From: Leuconostoc lactis KCTC 3528 = DSM 20202
GTDB lineage: Bacteria > Bacillota > Bacilli > Lactobacillales > Lactobacillaceae
DNA length: 64,000 nucleotides
Assembly: GCF_014651235.1 (NCBI RefSeq)
Contig: NZ_BMWM01000001.1
Location: 178,212 to 242,211, forward strand
Reading direction: 5' to 3'
The notes under the pieces were generated by a model, which saw nothing but the letters and a program-made list of their open reading frames with translations, was not told the origin of the DNA and did no database searches. Both the position numbers and the translations under genes were made by a program. This document shows positions 25,345 to 35,121 of the stretch, one piece after another. Each line of letters opens with the position of its first letter. Within the stretch, counting starts at the first letter, position 1.

Positions 25345-26691
25345 TTATCGCCCCAAAACTTTCTTTAATTCACTTACAAATGCCTCACCGCGGATTTCAA
25401 AGTTATCATACTGATCCCAACTTGCTGCGGCCGGTGATAATAAGACCACATCGCCGGCTTGCGCCAAGGTGACAGCAAGTCTGGCCGCGGCGGCGACATC
25501 ATCAACCGTTTGAACGGGTAGACCAGCCGCTTGGGCAACAGCAACAACCTTTTGTTGCGTTTCACCAAAGGCCACCACAGTTTTAACATGGGTCATATTT
25601 GGCAACAAACGTGTTAAGTCATCACCTCGATCTAGACCACCAGCCAACCAAATTGTGGGTTGGTCAAAACTATCCAACGCCGTTTGCGTCGCCTCAATAT
25701 CTGTCGCTTTGGAATCATTGTAATACATTACTGCTTGGTCGGTAAACAAATATTCTAATCGATGCGCCACACCGCCAAATGACGCAAGCACTTGGCGAAT
25801 TGCCTCATTTTCTACGCCGGTAAGTTTGGCTACTGTGACGGCAGCTAAGATATTTTCAAGATTATGTGGCCCAACCAGTTTAATGGCAGTCAGCGGCATC
25901 ACAACTTGATCATCAATCACTAAATTGCCCGCTGTCGCTGCCACACGGTGACCCGATTGTGTCCGTGAAAAGGGTACCACTTGCGCAGCTGTATCTGCAG
26001 TAAACTGCGCTGTGTCTGGGCTATCAGCATTCAGCACCAACGTTTGCGCCGACGTTTGATTTTGTGTCAATTGAAACTTTGCTGCGACATACTGTTCACG
26101 TGTACCATGATAATCCAAATGATTAGCAAAAATATTGGTGATTAAGGCAATATCTGGTTGGATATCCGGCACACCCATTAATTGAAAACTTGATAATTCT
26201 AATAGCAAGGTATCATCAGCAGTTAATGCAGGTACCACTTCGCTCACTGGTGTTCCGATATTGCCGGCCGTCGTTACCCGTTGACCATCTGCTAATAACA
26301 TGTCACGAATAAGTGACGTGGTAGTGGTCTTCCCATTTGAACCAGTAACAGCAATCAGACGGCCTTCAAACGAACTTAATGCGACTGCTACCTCGGTTAG
26401 TACAGGAATATCAAGAGCCATGGCACGTTGTACCAAAGCTGTGTCATAAGGAATACCAGGATTTTTGATCAAGTAATCAAATGATGCGTCCAGAGGTGTC
26501 GCCTCATCATGATTAATGAAAGTCACACCAGCAGCTTGTAACTGGTTAAAGGTGTCGTCTGGTGCAAAATCGCCACCATTCACAACCGTCACTCGAGCAC
26601 CCAGCGCCACAAGACGTTGGGCTGCTGCTTTACCAGAGCGCGCCCAACCAAATACCATCACTTTTTTATTGTTGAATGCTTGTGCCTTCAT
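25345..26691 (-). CDS. murD: UDP-N-acetylmuramoylalanine-D-glutamate ligase
   Basis: 448 residues, three-domain Mur ligase. ATP loop VTGSNGKTTTTSL, TNIFANHLDYHGT and YYNDSKATD are the family motifs. Adds D-Glu to UDP-MurNAc-L-Ala in the cytoplasm. SD AGGAGA five bases upstream. Confidence 0.97.
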   Translation of the reverse strand: MKAQAFNNKKVMVFGWARSGKAAAQRLVALGARVTVVNGGDFAPDDTFNQLQAAGVTFINHDEATPLDASFDYLIKNPGIPYDTALVQRAMALDIPVLTEVAVALSSFEGRLIAVTGSNGKTTTTSLIRDMLLADGQRVTTAGNIGTPVSEVVPALTADDTLLLELSSFQLMGVPDIQPDIALITNIFANHLDYHGTREQYVAAKFQLTQNQTSAQTLVLNADSPDTAQFTADTAAQVVPFSRTQSGHRVAATAGNLVIDDQVVMPLTAIKLVGPHNLENILAAVTVAKLTGVENEAIRQVLASFGGVAHRLEYLFTDQAVMYYNDSKATDIEATQTALDSFDQPTIWLAGGLDRGDDLTRLLPNMTHVKTVVAFGETQQKVVAVAQAAGLPVQTVDDVAAAARLAVTLAQAGDVVLLSPAAASWDQYDNFEIRGEAFVSELKKVLGR

Positions 26692-26742
26692 ATTCTCCTG
26701 CTCCTTATTTTTTATGTACGTAGGCTAAATTGCCTACCTGTA

Positions 26743-27705
26743 TTAATTCATGTAAAAGATGCCCGCAACTGCTAAGATCGCTGACACAATCCAAAATAGG
26801 GTGTCGATTTGCCATTCACTCCAACCAAACTTTTCAAATGAATGATGAATTGGGGCCATGGGGAAAATCCGCTTATGCCAGTAATGGTACCCGACCGTTT
26901 GAATAATGACGGATAATGTCTCAATCACAAAAATCAAACCGAACCAAACCAATGAGAATGGAATCCCCAATAAAATTGATTCCATGGCTAATCCAGCTCC
27001 TAATGCCAGCGAACCAGTATCGCCCATAAAAATTTTCGCCTTTGGCTTATTGAAAATTAAGAAACCAAGGAGCGCACCGATAACCGCAAAGTTAAAGATG
27101 ACAATCGTTTGCTGATGCATGTTATTGGCAATGACCGCATAGGCCGCATAAACGACGATACTCGTTCCGGCAAGCAACCCATCCAGGCCGTCCGTCAAAT
27201 TTGTAGCGTTTGACCAACCCACCAGCCAGAACCACAAAAAGATAAAGTAAAAGATACCCAAGTGCAGCGTACCAAGGAGCGGGACATACAACGTAAATGG
27301 CACGCCCATCGCCCACATCATGATCATAATCACAACGGCACTAATAGTTTGCGCCGCTAACTTTGGCTTAAAAGCAAAGCCTTCATCGGCACGTCGCACC
27401 ATTTTCAAAGCATCGTCAATTCCACCAATCACCGCATAGGCGAGTAAAGCCATGACCGGTAATGACATGGCTGCCAAACCGGCAAACCCGGCTGTGGCAC
27501 CTGCCCCAATCAAAGCACTCAACGCGGCAGCCGCGACAAACAATGCGCCACCCATACTTGGGGTACCAGCTTTGGCTTGATGATCCGGTCCTAAACGTCG
27601 AATCACGGCCTGTTCCTTAGATTGTTTTAAGAACTTAATTACCATCGGCATGAAAATTACCGTGACAATGAACGCTCGGGCTAAAGCCCATAAATTATCT
27701 GACAT
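26743..27705 (-). CDS. mraY: Phospho-MurNAc-pentapeptide translocase
   Basis: 320 residues with ten predicted helices. Catalytic loops GGIDDALKM, NATNLTDGLDGLLAG and FMGDTGSLALG contain the conserved aspartates; the HHSFEKFG motif is near the C-terminus. Makes lipid I. Located between pbp2X and murD. Confidence 0.97.
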   Translation of the reverse strand: MSDNLWALARAFIVTVIFMPMVIKFLKQSKEQAVIRRLGPDHQAKAGTPSMGGALFVAAAALSALIGAGATAGFAGLAAMSLPVMALLAYAVIGGIDDALKMVRRADEGFAFKPKLAAQTISAVVIMIMMWAMGVPFTLYVPLLGTLHLGIFYFIFLWFWLVGWSNATNLTDGLDGLLAGTSIVVYAAYAVIANNMHQQTIVIFNFAVIGALLGFLIFNKPKAKIFMGDTGSLALGAGLAMESILLGIPFSLVWFGLIFVIETLSVIIQTVGYHYWHKRIFPMAPIHHSFEKFGWSEWQIDTLFWIVSAILAVAGIFYMN

Positions 27706-27715
27706 TTGCTCTCTC

Positions 27716-29899
27716 CTACTGCTTCTCTTTTAATGTGATGGCCACTTGACTGGTATTGACAACCAATTGGTCTTTGGCAATACTTTGACTCGTGACATAA
27801 CCATAACCCGTCCAACTGAGTTTAAAGCCTGCTGCATCAGCAAATGCTTGCGCATCAGTCAAACTCCAACCGGTCATATCAGGTAAATGGGTATTGCCTT
27901 TGGCCTTCAAAATAACAAGCTGATTGGTCAGTGACTTTTGCTCTGGTAACAACGACTGTGCCGTAATGTTACCAGTTGACCCAACCACCGCCGTTCTAAA
28001 GCCTGCTTGTGTCATTGTGTCGGTCGCATCTTGAATGGATTGCCCCACCACATTAGGCACCGTTTGTTTGGTTGTTTTTGATTTTACCGCACTATCACTA
28101 CTATTTAAAGCTTGCAGCATCAAAGGTTGAAAAACTTTGTTCATCGTGATTTGAATCGTGGGATCTGGGAAAACCTTTGGTTGCTGAACGGCCAAATAGA
28201 AAATATATTTTGGATTTTTTTCCGGTGCTAAGACCATCACCGAATGAATCGCGTTATTCAACCCTTGCAGGTATTGCCCACCTTGTGAAATCTGGGCCGT
28301 TCCAGTCTTAGCCGCAATTTGATAGCCATATTTGCGCAAGTCAAATTCTTTGGCAGTCCCTGTTTTTTGATTGACAACATCAATCATGTACTTACGGACT
28401 TGTTTCGCCGTACTAGCTTTGATGGGACGCGCAACTTCGACCGTTTTGCCTTGTTCAACAACGGCACCGGTCGCTGGATTGACCACTTTATCCACAAAGT
28501 ATGGTTTGATTTCCTTACCATCATTGGCGATAGCGGAATAGGCTTGTAACATTTGCAACGGTGTCACACTAATCCCTTGACCATACGCCGTGTTGGCTTG
28601 GTCAATGGGATAATCAAATGAAATATTACCTGCTGACTCATTACTTAGCCCTGAATGTGTAGACTGCAAAAAGCGGAACTTTTCCAGATATTGGCGCCAA
28701 GTCGTTGCGCCTAACTTCTGCTCAACTTTGGCAAAGGCCACGTTTGAAGAACGCCAGAACCCCTCTCGATACGTTAGCACCCCTTGATTTTGACCAAAAG
28801 CATCGACCACTTTTTTGCCATCAATCAACAGTGTTCCTGATTGATAAGTGTCATCTGGCTGCCACTTACCTGTATCAATGGCGGCCGCCAGCGTGATGCC
28901 TTTCATCGTTGAACCAGGTTCAAATGGCCCTTGGTCTAATAGATTAGTCCAAAGCTTTGGGCTATCGTTTTTATCATTGGGATTAAAATTAGGCCGTTGG
29001 GTAGCTGCGACAATCCGACCCGTTTTTGCTTCCATCAACACCCCAACCGCTGACTCAGCTTTCGTCGTGGCAAACAGATCATCCATCCGTGTTTCTAATG
29101 TGTTTTGCAAATTATTATCTAACGTGAGATACACATCATTCCCATTTTGAACGGTTTGACTGCCCTTGGTGTTTTCTTTTTGGCCATCATACTGCTTAAT
29201 GCCATTTTTACCCGCTAAAGTACTATTTTCAGCGGCTTCAATACCCATCAAACCTGACTGCACCATTTGGCCCGTTTGGGTATCCTGATTACTTTTCGTC
29301 ATGCCGATTAAATGTGAGGCTGTGCTATCTTCAGGATAACTACGTGCCGCATGCGGCGTGAAGTTAATCCCTGGCAAATTCATTGCCTTAATTTTTTCAT
29401 ATTGGGCAATCGACAAATTTTTACTAGCTTGGCCTTTTGTTGAGATAAATTCAACTTGGTAAGCTTTCTTTTCCAGACGCTTCAAAATTTCTGATTTGCT
29501 CATGTCAATGACTTGGCTTAACTTTTCAGCTGTCAGTTCCGGATCTTCAACGTGACCGGAACCCGCCACGTACTTGCCAGTCTTGGGGTCTTTGGTGCGT
29601 AATACTTTTTTGTCTAACACGGCATACATATCATAAACCGTTGTATTTTCAGCCAAGACATTACCCGACGCATCAAAAATGCGACCGCGGTTGGCTGGCA
29701 CAATTTGTTTCGCCATAAAGGCTTGTCTGGTCGCATCGTTGAGGTTATGGCCGTCTACAGAACCACTTGCAATAATAAAAAGACGTATCCCGAGTCCGAG
29801 TGTCACAAGTATCATTGCCCCCAACAATACACCACCAAAAATTTTGGCGTTCTGTGTGACTCTTCTATTCGGTATACGTCTCACGTTTTTTTTCATCAT
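27716..29899 (-). CDS. pbpX: Division-specific transpeptidase, class B PBP (PBP2X/FtsI type) with PASTA domains
   Basis: 727 residues. N-terminal helix (about 22-46), dimerisation domain, transpeptidase with the active-site S-x-x-K in STMKG (about residue 330), the SxN motif (SSN) and KTGTAQIS. Two PASTA domains at the C-terminus (from about 600). Crosslinks septal wall. Start overlaps the ftsL stop as TAATG. Confidence 0.96.
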   Translation of the reverse strand: MMKKNVRRIPNRRVTQNAKIFGGVLLGAMILVTLGLGIRLFIIASGSVDGHNLNDATRQAFMAKQIVPANRGRIFDASGNVLAENTTVYDMYAVLDKKVLRTKDPKTGKYVAGSGHVEDPELTAEKLSQVIDMSKSEILKRLEKKAYQVEFISTKGQASKNLSIAQYEKIKAMNLPGINFTPHAARSYPEDSTASHLIGMTKSNQDTQTGQMVQSGLMGIEAAENSTLAGKNGIKQYDGQKENTKGSQTVQNGNDVYLTLDNNLQNTLETRMDDLFATTKAESAVGVLMEAKTGRIVAATQRPNFNPNDKNDSPKLWTNLLDQGPFEPGSTMKGITLAAAIDTGKWQPDDTYQSGTLLIDGKKVVDAFGQNQGVLTYREGFWRSSNVAFAKVEQKLGATTWRQYLEKFRFLQSTHSGLSNESAGNISFDYPIDQANTAYGQGISVTPLQMLQAYSAIANDGKEIKPYFVDKVVNPATGAVVEQGKTVEVARPIKASTAKQVRKYMIDVVNQKTGTAKEFDLRKYGYQIAAKTGTAQISQGGQYLQGLNNAIHSVMVLAPEKNPKYIFYLAVQQPKVFPDPTIQITMNKVFQPLMLQALNSSDSAVKSKTTKQTVPNVVGQSIQDATDTMTQAGFRTAVVGSTGNITAQSLLPEQKSLTNQLVILKAKGNTHLPDMTGWSLTDAQAFADAAGFKLSWTGYGYVTSQSIAKDQLVVNTSQVAITLKEKQ

Positions 29900-30255
29900 T
29901 ATTGGTTAACATTTCTAACGTTGCTATCTGATAATGTCATATCATACTTTTTAGCAACCTCGTCTAAGTTCTTTTTGCTTGTCTTACTTTGAATGTCACT
30001 ACGTAACGCATCATTCGCCTGTTTTGTTTCATCAATTTGCGTTTGCATGACTTGCGTGTTCGTACGCGCCGCATTAGCTTGCATACTTGAAAAGACAACG
30101 CCCACCATCAAAATCATTACCACGGCAGACACAAAAGCCACCATCATCCGTTCTTTCCTTGTCCAACGTGCAGGCTTGTATTTAATCCGTGTTTTAGGTT
30201 GTGATAGCGGTATAGCTTCCGCAGTCGTGGTATATTGATATGCATTTTGTGCCAT
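29899..30255 (-). CDS. ftsL: Cell division protein FtsL
   Basis: 118 residues: basic cytoplasmic segment (about 1-38), one helix (about 40-60), then a coiled coil (VMQTQIDETKQANDALRSDI). The position between rsmH and pbp2X and the topology identify FtsL. Confidence 0.92.
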   Translation of the reverse strand: MAQNAYQYTTTAEAIPLSQPKTRIKYKPARWTRKERMMVAFVSAVVMILMVGVVFSSMQANAARTNTQVMQTQIDETKQANDALRSDIQSKTSKKNLDEVAKKYDMTLSDSNVRNVNQ

Positions 30256-30271
30256 ATGCAGCTCCTAAATC

Positions 30272-31213
30272 TTATTGTCGTGCGATACCACGTAACTTGG
30301 CTGATTCTGACCGGTGATTGTCGGCCATCTCATCTTGACTAGGTAGTATTGGCTTGCGAGTTAACAATGTGTAATCGGCTTCAAACTGCCCTGGCAAAAC
30401 GGGTAAGCCAGCAGGTAATTCGGGCGCGGTTGTCTTTTCACGAAACATTTGTTTAACGAGACGATCTTCTAACGATTGGAAGGTAATCACGCTAATGCGG
30501 CCATCGGGGGCCAATAAATCAATCGCTTGTGTCAAAGAATCTTCCAACGCACCTAATTCATCATTGACGGCAATGCGTAATGCTTGGAACGTACGTTTGG
30601 CCGGATGACCACCCTTACGTCGTGCTGGTGCTGGAATCGCTTCTTTGATAATGTCCACTAATTCAAACGTTGTATTGATTGGTCCGTTTTCCCGATGCTG
30701 CTCGATTTTACGTGCAATTTGCTTTGGGAAACGATCTTCGCCGTAACGGCTGAGAATACGTAATAAATCATTGAAAGGCCAGTCATTAACAATTGTTTTC
30801 GCCGTTAATGTTTGACGTTGATCCATCCGCATATCTAATTCAGCATCGTAATTATAGCTAAAGCCCCGTTGCCCATCATCAAATTGCACAGAACTCACGC
30901 CAAGATCATAAACAATGCCGTCAACGGCTGTGACACCACGTTCTGCTAATGCTGACTTGAACGTTCGGAAATTTTGATGAATTAAGACCAGCTTACCGGC
31001 CGCAATTTCATCAGCATACTGTTTGGTGTTGTATTGAATCGCGGTGTCATCTTGATCAAAGCTATACAGCGTCCCAGTCGTTAACTGCTTTAGGATTTCA
31101 CCTGTATGACCACCACCACCTAGTGTGGCATCCACGTAAAGACCGTCAGGTTTAATCTCAAGTAAGGCAACTGCCTCATGGAGGAGTACTGTGACATGTT
31201 CAAATTCTGACAT
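30272..31213 (-). CDS. rsmH: 16S rRNA (cytosine1402-N4)-methyltransferase
   Basis: 313 residues from ATG 31213 ([15 protein letters not shown]), which has AAGGAAGG five bases upstream. The SAM loop [14 protein letters not shown] and the [18 protein letters not shown] segment are diagnostic. Second gene of the dcw cluster, 19 bases after mraZ. Confidence 0.97.
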   Translation of the reverse strand: MSEFEHVTVLLHEAVALLEIKPDGLYVDATLGGGGHTGEILKQLTTGTLYSFDQDDTAIQYNTKQYADEIAAGKLVLIHQNFRTFKSALAERGVTAVDGIVYDLGVSSVQFDDGQRGFSYNYDAELDMRMDQRQTLTAKTIVNDWPFNDLLRILSRYGEDRFPKQIARKIEQHRENGPINTTFELVDIIKEAIPAPARRKGGHPAKRTFQALRIAVNDELGALEDSLTQAIDLLAPDGRISVITFQSLEDRLVKQMFREKTTAPELPAGLPVLPGQFEADYTLLTRKPILPSQDEMADNHRSESAKLRGIARQ

Positions 31214-31231
31214 TAAAACCTTCCTTTTCAA

Positions 31232-31663
31232 CTAGAAGTCAAAATCAACTAGTCCTTCTGCAATCTCATCAAAGTTATCCGCCGTCGCTGATGTATAGGC
31301 TTGCCAACGTGCTGCTTGCCAGATTTCAAATGAATCACCGGAGCCGGTCACGATGACATCTTTTTCCAAACCAGCATATTCTCGCAAATTGGCCGGTACA
31401 ATAATACGCCCTTGCTTATCAATTTCCGCTTCCATGGCACCAGCCAAAACAAAGCGTTTAAATTGGCGCGCTTCTTTTTTCCCTAAAGGGAGTTCATTTA
31501 ATTGTGTTTCTAATTTTTCCCAGATAGGCATTGGCATGGCACGTAATGCGTGTTCCATCCAACGGGTGACAACAAACTTGTCGCCTAACTGATGACGAAA
31601 TTTTGCCGGTATTATGAGTCGCCCTTTTGCATCGAGCGTATGTGAATATTCGCCCATGAACAT
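31232..31663 (-). CDS. mraZ: Transcriptional regulator MraZ
   Basis: 143 residues from ATG 31663 (MFMGEYSHTLDAKGRLIIPAK), the family start; an ATG five codons earlier has no SD. Two AbrB-like SpoVT motifs (DAKGRLIIPAKFR and DKQGRIIVPANLR) form the ring-shaped DNA-binding oligomer. It represses or tunes the dcw operon by binding phased TGGGN-type repeats, which are visible just upstream. Confidence 0.96.
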   Translation of the reverse strand: MFMGEYSHTLDAKGRLIIPAKFRHQLGDKFVVTRWMEHALRAMPMPIWEKLETQLNELPLGKKEARQFKRFVLAGAMEAEIDKQGRIIVPANLREYAGLEKDVIVTGSGDSFEIWQAARWQAYTSATADNFDEIAEGLVDFDF

Positions 31664-31696
31664 AAGGACCACCCCCATTAAAAAATCTATACTATT

Positions 31697-31726
31697 AATT
31701 TACCACATTTACCCACTTCCCTCCAC
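31697..31726 (-). promoter_or_regulatory. Three phased MraZ boxes upstream of mraZ
   Basis: Minus strand: GTGGA, GTGGG and GTGGT repeat with exactly 10-bp period (CAC ends at 31726, 31716 and 31706), 34 bases upstream of the start. MraZ is known to bind such GTGGGN repeats spaced by one helical turn in its own promoter. Confidence 0.8.
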
Positions 31727-31770
31727 CTTATTCCCATTTTGTCACAATTTAGTAAATTTATGACACAAAA

Positions 31771-31802
31771 AAAGTACGACTATCCCTTGATAGTCGTACT
31801 TT
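31771..31802. terminator. Terminator of the DUF3397 gene
   Basis: 14-bp perfect stem (31771-31784 with 31789-31802), four-base loop, followed by seven T on the minus strand. It insulates the mraZ promoter. Confidence 0.9.
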
Positions 31803-31817
31803 CTGTCAAAGTGGGTG

Positions 31818-32159
31818 TCAGTGGGAGATAAACCCAAAAATGGTCACAATCATTAACAAAAATGCTGCAAATAGCCCACTCCAGACCCAAAATCGTCGCC
31901 AAAATAACCAAAGTGACCAGCGGTTACGTAACAAATACCAGGACAACACAATTCCAATGACACACCACCCCATCAGCATCCAGGCCCACCAACTCACACC
32001 AAAGCGTTCACCCATGGCAAAGTGCAGGCACAACCAAAGCGGGATGACTGCAAGATCTAACAGGCTAAACTGAAATTTGCCAACATGAAATTTACGATTA
32101 ACCGTCAATGCGATAACCAAGATTATCACCGCGCCAACCGACCAAAACCACCATTGCAT
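31818..32159 (-). CDS. DUF3397 family membrane protein
   Basis: 113 residues from ATG 32159 (MQWWFWSVGAVIIL), with GAGG seven bases upstream. Four hydrophobic helices separated by short basic loops. The place just upstream of mraZ and the LDLAVIPLWLCLHF segment match the DUF3397 family of lactobacilli and bacilli. Function unknown. The ORF is open for 28 codons further upstream without support. Confidence 0.75.
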   Translation of the reverse strand: MQWWFWSVGAVIILVIALTVNRKFHVGKFQFSLLDLAVIPLWLCLHFAMGERFGVSWWAWMLMGWCVIGIVLSWYLLRNRWSLWLFWRRFWVWSGLFAAFLLMIVTIFGFISH

Positions 32160-32295
32160 ATCACTACCTCTATGTTCCTCATCTAAAACCAGAATACCGA
32201 AACTCCCCCAAAAAGGCAAGCCGCGGTCGTTTGTGAATTGCACCGCATGAAGAGATTATGTTAAACTAAATGGGAATAACTTTACGAGGTAGACT

Positions 32296-32502
32296 ATGAC
32301 TGACGAACAAACGCCGCGACCAACGAACGCCAAATTACAAGCTGAAATTGACGCGAAGCTCAACCAACACCGCATGCCAAAAATCGAACGCAAATCGCGG
32401 ACGCGCATTGAAAAAATGACTTTAGTCATGGCGTGGTTAATGATCATTTTGATGATTGGTGGTGTCTTTTACGCCTCAATCAACGCCCTAGGTTGGTTAT
32501 AA
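32296..32502 (+). CDS. Small membrane protein, DUF4044-like
   Basis: 68 residues: a charged N-terminal half (DEQTPRPTNAKLQAEIDAKL) and a C-terminal helix in MTLVMAWLMIILMIGGVFYA ending SINALGWL, which resembles DUF4044 proteins of lactic acid bacteria. SD GAGG eight bases upstream. Function unknown. Single gene with a strong terminator. Confidence 0.65.
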   Translation: MTDEQTPRPTNAKLQAEIDAKLNQHRMPKIERKSRTRIEKMTLVMAWLMIILMIGGVFYASINALGWL

Positions 32503-32506
32503 TCAC

Positions 32507-32542
32507 CACTAAAAAAAGCAGCTCACGCTGCTTTTTTTAGTG
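32507..32542. terminator. Bidirectional terminator between DUF4044-like gene and fakA-like gene
   Basis: 16-bp perfect stem (32507-32522 with 32527-32542), TCAC loop, A7/T7 inside the arms. Confidence 0.92.
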
Positions 32543-32549
32543 TCATCTG

Positions 32550-34250
32550 TTATTCAACTGCTAACAAATATGGGTATAGTGGTTGTTGACCGTCATGAAT
32601 TTCAACTTCGAGATCGTCATCAATTGCTAAGATAGCTGCTGCTAACTTTTCAGCATCCTTTTGCTTGAGATCTTCTCCGAAAATAATTGTGACAATTTCA
32701 GAGTCGTCATCTAACATTTGGCTCACAGCTTCCAGCGCTGCATCATAGACTTTCTTGGTCACAACGGCAATATCGCCATCAAGAATGCCCAACCAATCAC
32801 CATCATGAATTTCAACACCGTCAAGCAGAGTGTCACGAACGGCTTGCGTAATTTGTGCAGACTTCACTTCAGCCATCGCAGCAGCCATTTCATCAGCATT
32901 TGTAGCCAAATCAGCGTCTGGATTATAACCCATCATTGCGGTCAAACCTTGTTGAATCGTCCGTGTCTTCACAACTTGTGCTGGGATGTCAACTAAATCA
33001 ACTGCTTGTTCAGCGGCCATGAAAATATTGGAATTGTTTGGCAAGATAATTGCTTGCTTAGCGCCACTAGCTTCAATTGCCGCCACGATATCTGCTGTCG
33101 ATGGATTCATCGTTTGACCACCAGAAATGACTGTGTGTACGCCTAAGCTCTTAAAGAGTTCGGCCACACCGTCACCAGCCGCAATCGTAATAACCGCCGT
33201 ATCTGAAACTGGTACATTGGCAGCAAACATTTTGGCCGCTTGGTTTTCTTCAGCACGTTGTGCGTCGATGACTGCTTGTTGTTGATCACGCATGTTATCA
33301 ACTTTAACTTTCACCAAAGAACCAAAATGTGTGCCCCAACCAATCACTTCGCCTGGGTTTTCAGTATGCACGTGCACCTTAACGATTTCATCATCATTAA
33401 TCACAAGTAAGGAATCGCCTAATTCGGCCAAATGATTATAGAAAGGTTCGTAATCAAATTCACGGTCAAAAGTTGTCCCTTTGCCGATCTGAACCATCAC
33501 TTCAGTACAATAACCATATTCAATATCGTCAGGATCTAAATTACTGTTGGCTTGGGCGCCAGCGTGCAATTCTTTCACCATTTGATCCAACGCCGCATTG
33601 TCAGGAGCTTGCAAATCTTCTTCATTAAAGTTGCCACTCAACACTTGATAAAAGGCACGTAAAACAAAGACCAAACCTTGACCACCTGAATCAACAACGC
33701 CAACTTCTTTCAAAACTGGCAATAGTTCAGGGGTGCTATCAAGGGCTGCTTGAGCTGCTTCATCCACAGCTTGCATGAGCACCACAACATCATCGGTTTC
33801 TTCAGCCACTTGATTAGCTTTAGCAGCTGCTTCGCGAATCACCGTCAAAATCGTCCCTTCAGTCGGTTTCATCACTGACTTGTAAGCGATTTTTGCCCCA
33901 GACATCAAAGCATCGGCCATATCACGCGCTGACAATGTTGCCTTGTCTTCGACCGCATTGGCAAAACCACGGAAAATTTGTGACAAAATGACGCCAGAAT
34001 TCCCGCGCGCGCCCATCAATAACCCTTTTGATGTGGCCTTTGCCAAAGCACCAATATGGGTATCAAGCGCGTCACGTTCATATTGAGCACCACTCGCCAT
34101 GGACAGGCTCATGTTTGTGCCTGTGTCACCATCAGGTACGGGGAACACATTTAATTTATTAATTTTATCCGCATTGGCAGCTAATGACGCCGCTGCAGCG
34201 TTAATCATCTTACCAAATTCAACATTGGTAATGGTCGTTATCTTAGTCAT
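32550..34250 (-). CDS. fakA: DAK2-domain fatty-acid kinase-like protein (YloV/FakA)
   Basis: 566 residues from ATG 34250 (MTKITTITNVEF) with AGGAG four bases upstream. N-terminal nucleotide-binding DAK2 domain with VFPVPDGDTGTNMSLSM and KGLLMGARGNSGVILSQ, a middle domain (DPDDIEYGYCTEVMVQIGKG) and a C-terminal domain. FakA phosphorylates FakB-bound fatty acids for membrane lipid synthesis. It is paired with an Asp23 gene as in most Firmicutes. Confidence 0.88.
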   Translation of the reverse strand: MTKITTITNVEFGKMINAAAASLAANADKINKLNVFPVPDGDTGTNMSLSMASGAQYERDALDTHIGALAKATSKGLLMGARGNSGVILSQIFRGFANAVEDKATLSARDMADALMSGAKIAYKSVMKPTEGTILTVIREAAAKANQVAEETDDVVVLMQAVDEAAQAALDSTPELLPVLKEVGVVDSGGQGLVFVLRAFYQVLSGNFNEEDLQAPDNAALDQMVKELHAGAQANSNLDPDDIEYGYCTEVMVQIGKGTTFDREFDYEPFYNHLAELGDSLLVINDDEIVKVHVHTENPGEVIGWGTHFGSLVKVKVDNMRDQQQAVIDAQRAEENQAAKMFAANVPVSDTAVITIAAGDGVAELFKSLGVHTVISGGQTMNPSTADIVAAIEASGAKQAIILPNNSNIFMAAEQAVDLVDIPAQVVKTRTIQQGLTAMMGYNPDADLATNADEMAAAMAEVKSAQITQAVRDTLLDGVEIHDGDWLGILDGDIAVVTKKVYDAALEAVSQMLDDDSEIVTIIFGEDLKQKDAEKLAAAILAIDDDLEVEIHDGQQPLYPYLLAVE

Positions 34251-34257
34251 GACACTC

Positions 34258-34617
34258 CTAGTCTGTGACGCGTACACCTTGAACAATCACGTTAACTTCT
34301 GTTGCGTGAATGCCAAGCAATGCGTCAAGATTATATCTCACTTTTCCTTGAACTGATTTTGAAATTTCTGATAATTTTGTGCCGTATTGTGCTACCAAGT
34401 AAACATAAACGCTCACACCGTTGTCTTCTTGATGCACCACAACACCTTTGGCGTAATTTTCACGATTCAAGATTTGGTTCATCCCATCACGAAAAGCAGC
34501 TTTTGAGGCCATGCCGACAACACCTGGATTTTCAATCGCTGAGCCACCCACGATCGTTGCAATGACATCATTTTCAATTGTGATGTCACCATTTTTAGCC
34601 TTAATTTTAATCGCCAT
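34258..34617 (-). CDS. Asp23/Gls24 family protein (YloU)
   Basis: 119 residues with the Asp23 pattern: IENDVIATIVGGSAIENPGVVGMASK, then VYVYLVAQYGTKLSEIS and HATEVNVIVQGVRV. A cytoplasmic envelope-associated protein, function not settled. It lacks its own SD; the strong AAGGAGG upstream belongs to a 22-codon ORF that overlaps its start. Confidence 0.88.
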   Translation of the reverse strand: MAIKIKAKNGDITIENDVIATIVGGSAIENPGVVGMASKAAFRDGMNQILNRENYAKGVVVHQEDNGVSVYVYLVAQYGTKLSEISKSVQGKVRYNLDALLGIHATEVNVIVQGVRVTD

Positions 34618-34675
34618 AATTCATCGAACACGGCCAGTAACCACAATGCCTATTGCCATCGCGTTGACCGCGCAT
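34607..34675 (-). CDS. Possible 22-codon upstream ORF overlapping the asp23 start
   Basis: ATG 34675 follows a strong TAAGGAGG, although GGAGG is only two bases away (AAGG is five). It encodes MRGQRDGNRHCGYWPCSMNY plus GD, and its stop lies 11 bases inside the Asp23 gene. Because Asp23 has no SD, translation may reach it by coupling. Could also be chance. Confidence 0.35.
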   Translation of the reverse strand: MRGQRDGNRHCGYWPCSMNYGD

Positions 34676-34756
34676 TTCCTCCTTAAAGGTTTACTGCTAC
34701 TATTTTAACATATCTCAACGCGAAACGTTTTCTTAGCAGTTATACCACATAAAAAA

Positions 34757-34773
34757 ACCACCTAAATGGTGGT
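34757..34773 (-). terminator. Terminator of rpmB
   Basis: ACCACC/GGTGGT stem (34757-34762 with 34768-34773), five-base loop, minus-strand T7. A second hairpin with arms AAAACGA/TCGTTTT lies at 34807-34826. Confidence 0.8.
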
Positions 34774-34832
34774 CGTTTTATGTCAGCCGTACTTGAATAA
34801 TCAACCCAAAACGACTGTCATCGTTTTGTCGA

Positions 34833-35033
34833 TTATACGCGTTCGATTGAACCGTTCTTCAATCCGGCCTTCAAAGTACGCGCTGTTAAATAAACTTTCT
34901 TTGCAGGCGCACCATTAATCTTAACAGTCACTTTTTGCAAATTTGGCTTCCAGCTACGACGACTTGAGTTCAACGCGTGTGAACGTTGGTTACCAAAGCG
35001 TGTGCGTGCGCCTGTAATAGCATCTTTTGCCAT
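34833..35033 (-). CDS. rpmB: 50S ribosomal protein L28
   Basis: 66 residues from ATG 35033 ([20 protein letters not shown]), with GGAGGG six bases upstream; the longer ORF start is not real. Basic protein with the family segment [12 protein letters not shown]. No CxxC pairs, so the zinc-independent form. Own promoter and terminator. Confidence 0.97.
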   Translation of the reverse strand: MAKDAITGARTRFGNQRSHALNSSRRSWKPNLQKVTVKINGAPAKKVYLTARTLKAGLKNGSIERV

Positions 35034-35091
35034 GTTCGACCCTCCTTTTCGAGCCAATGATTTAAAAAAGCTCTTTCTACAACAATAGTAA

Positions 35092-35120
35092 ATTTTACCA
35101 GGTTTTCGCAACTATGGCAA
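35092..35120 (-). promoter_or_regulatory. Promoter of rpmB
   Basis: TTGCCA (35120-35115), 17 bases, TAAAAT (35097-35092) on the minus strand, directly after trxA. Confidence 0.75.
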
Positions 35121-35121
35121 G

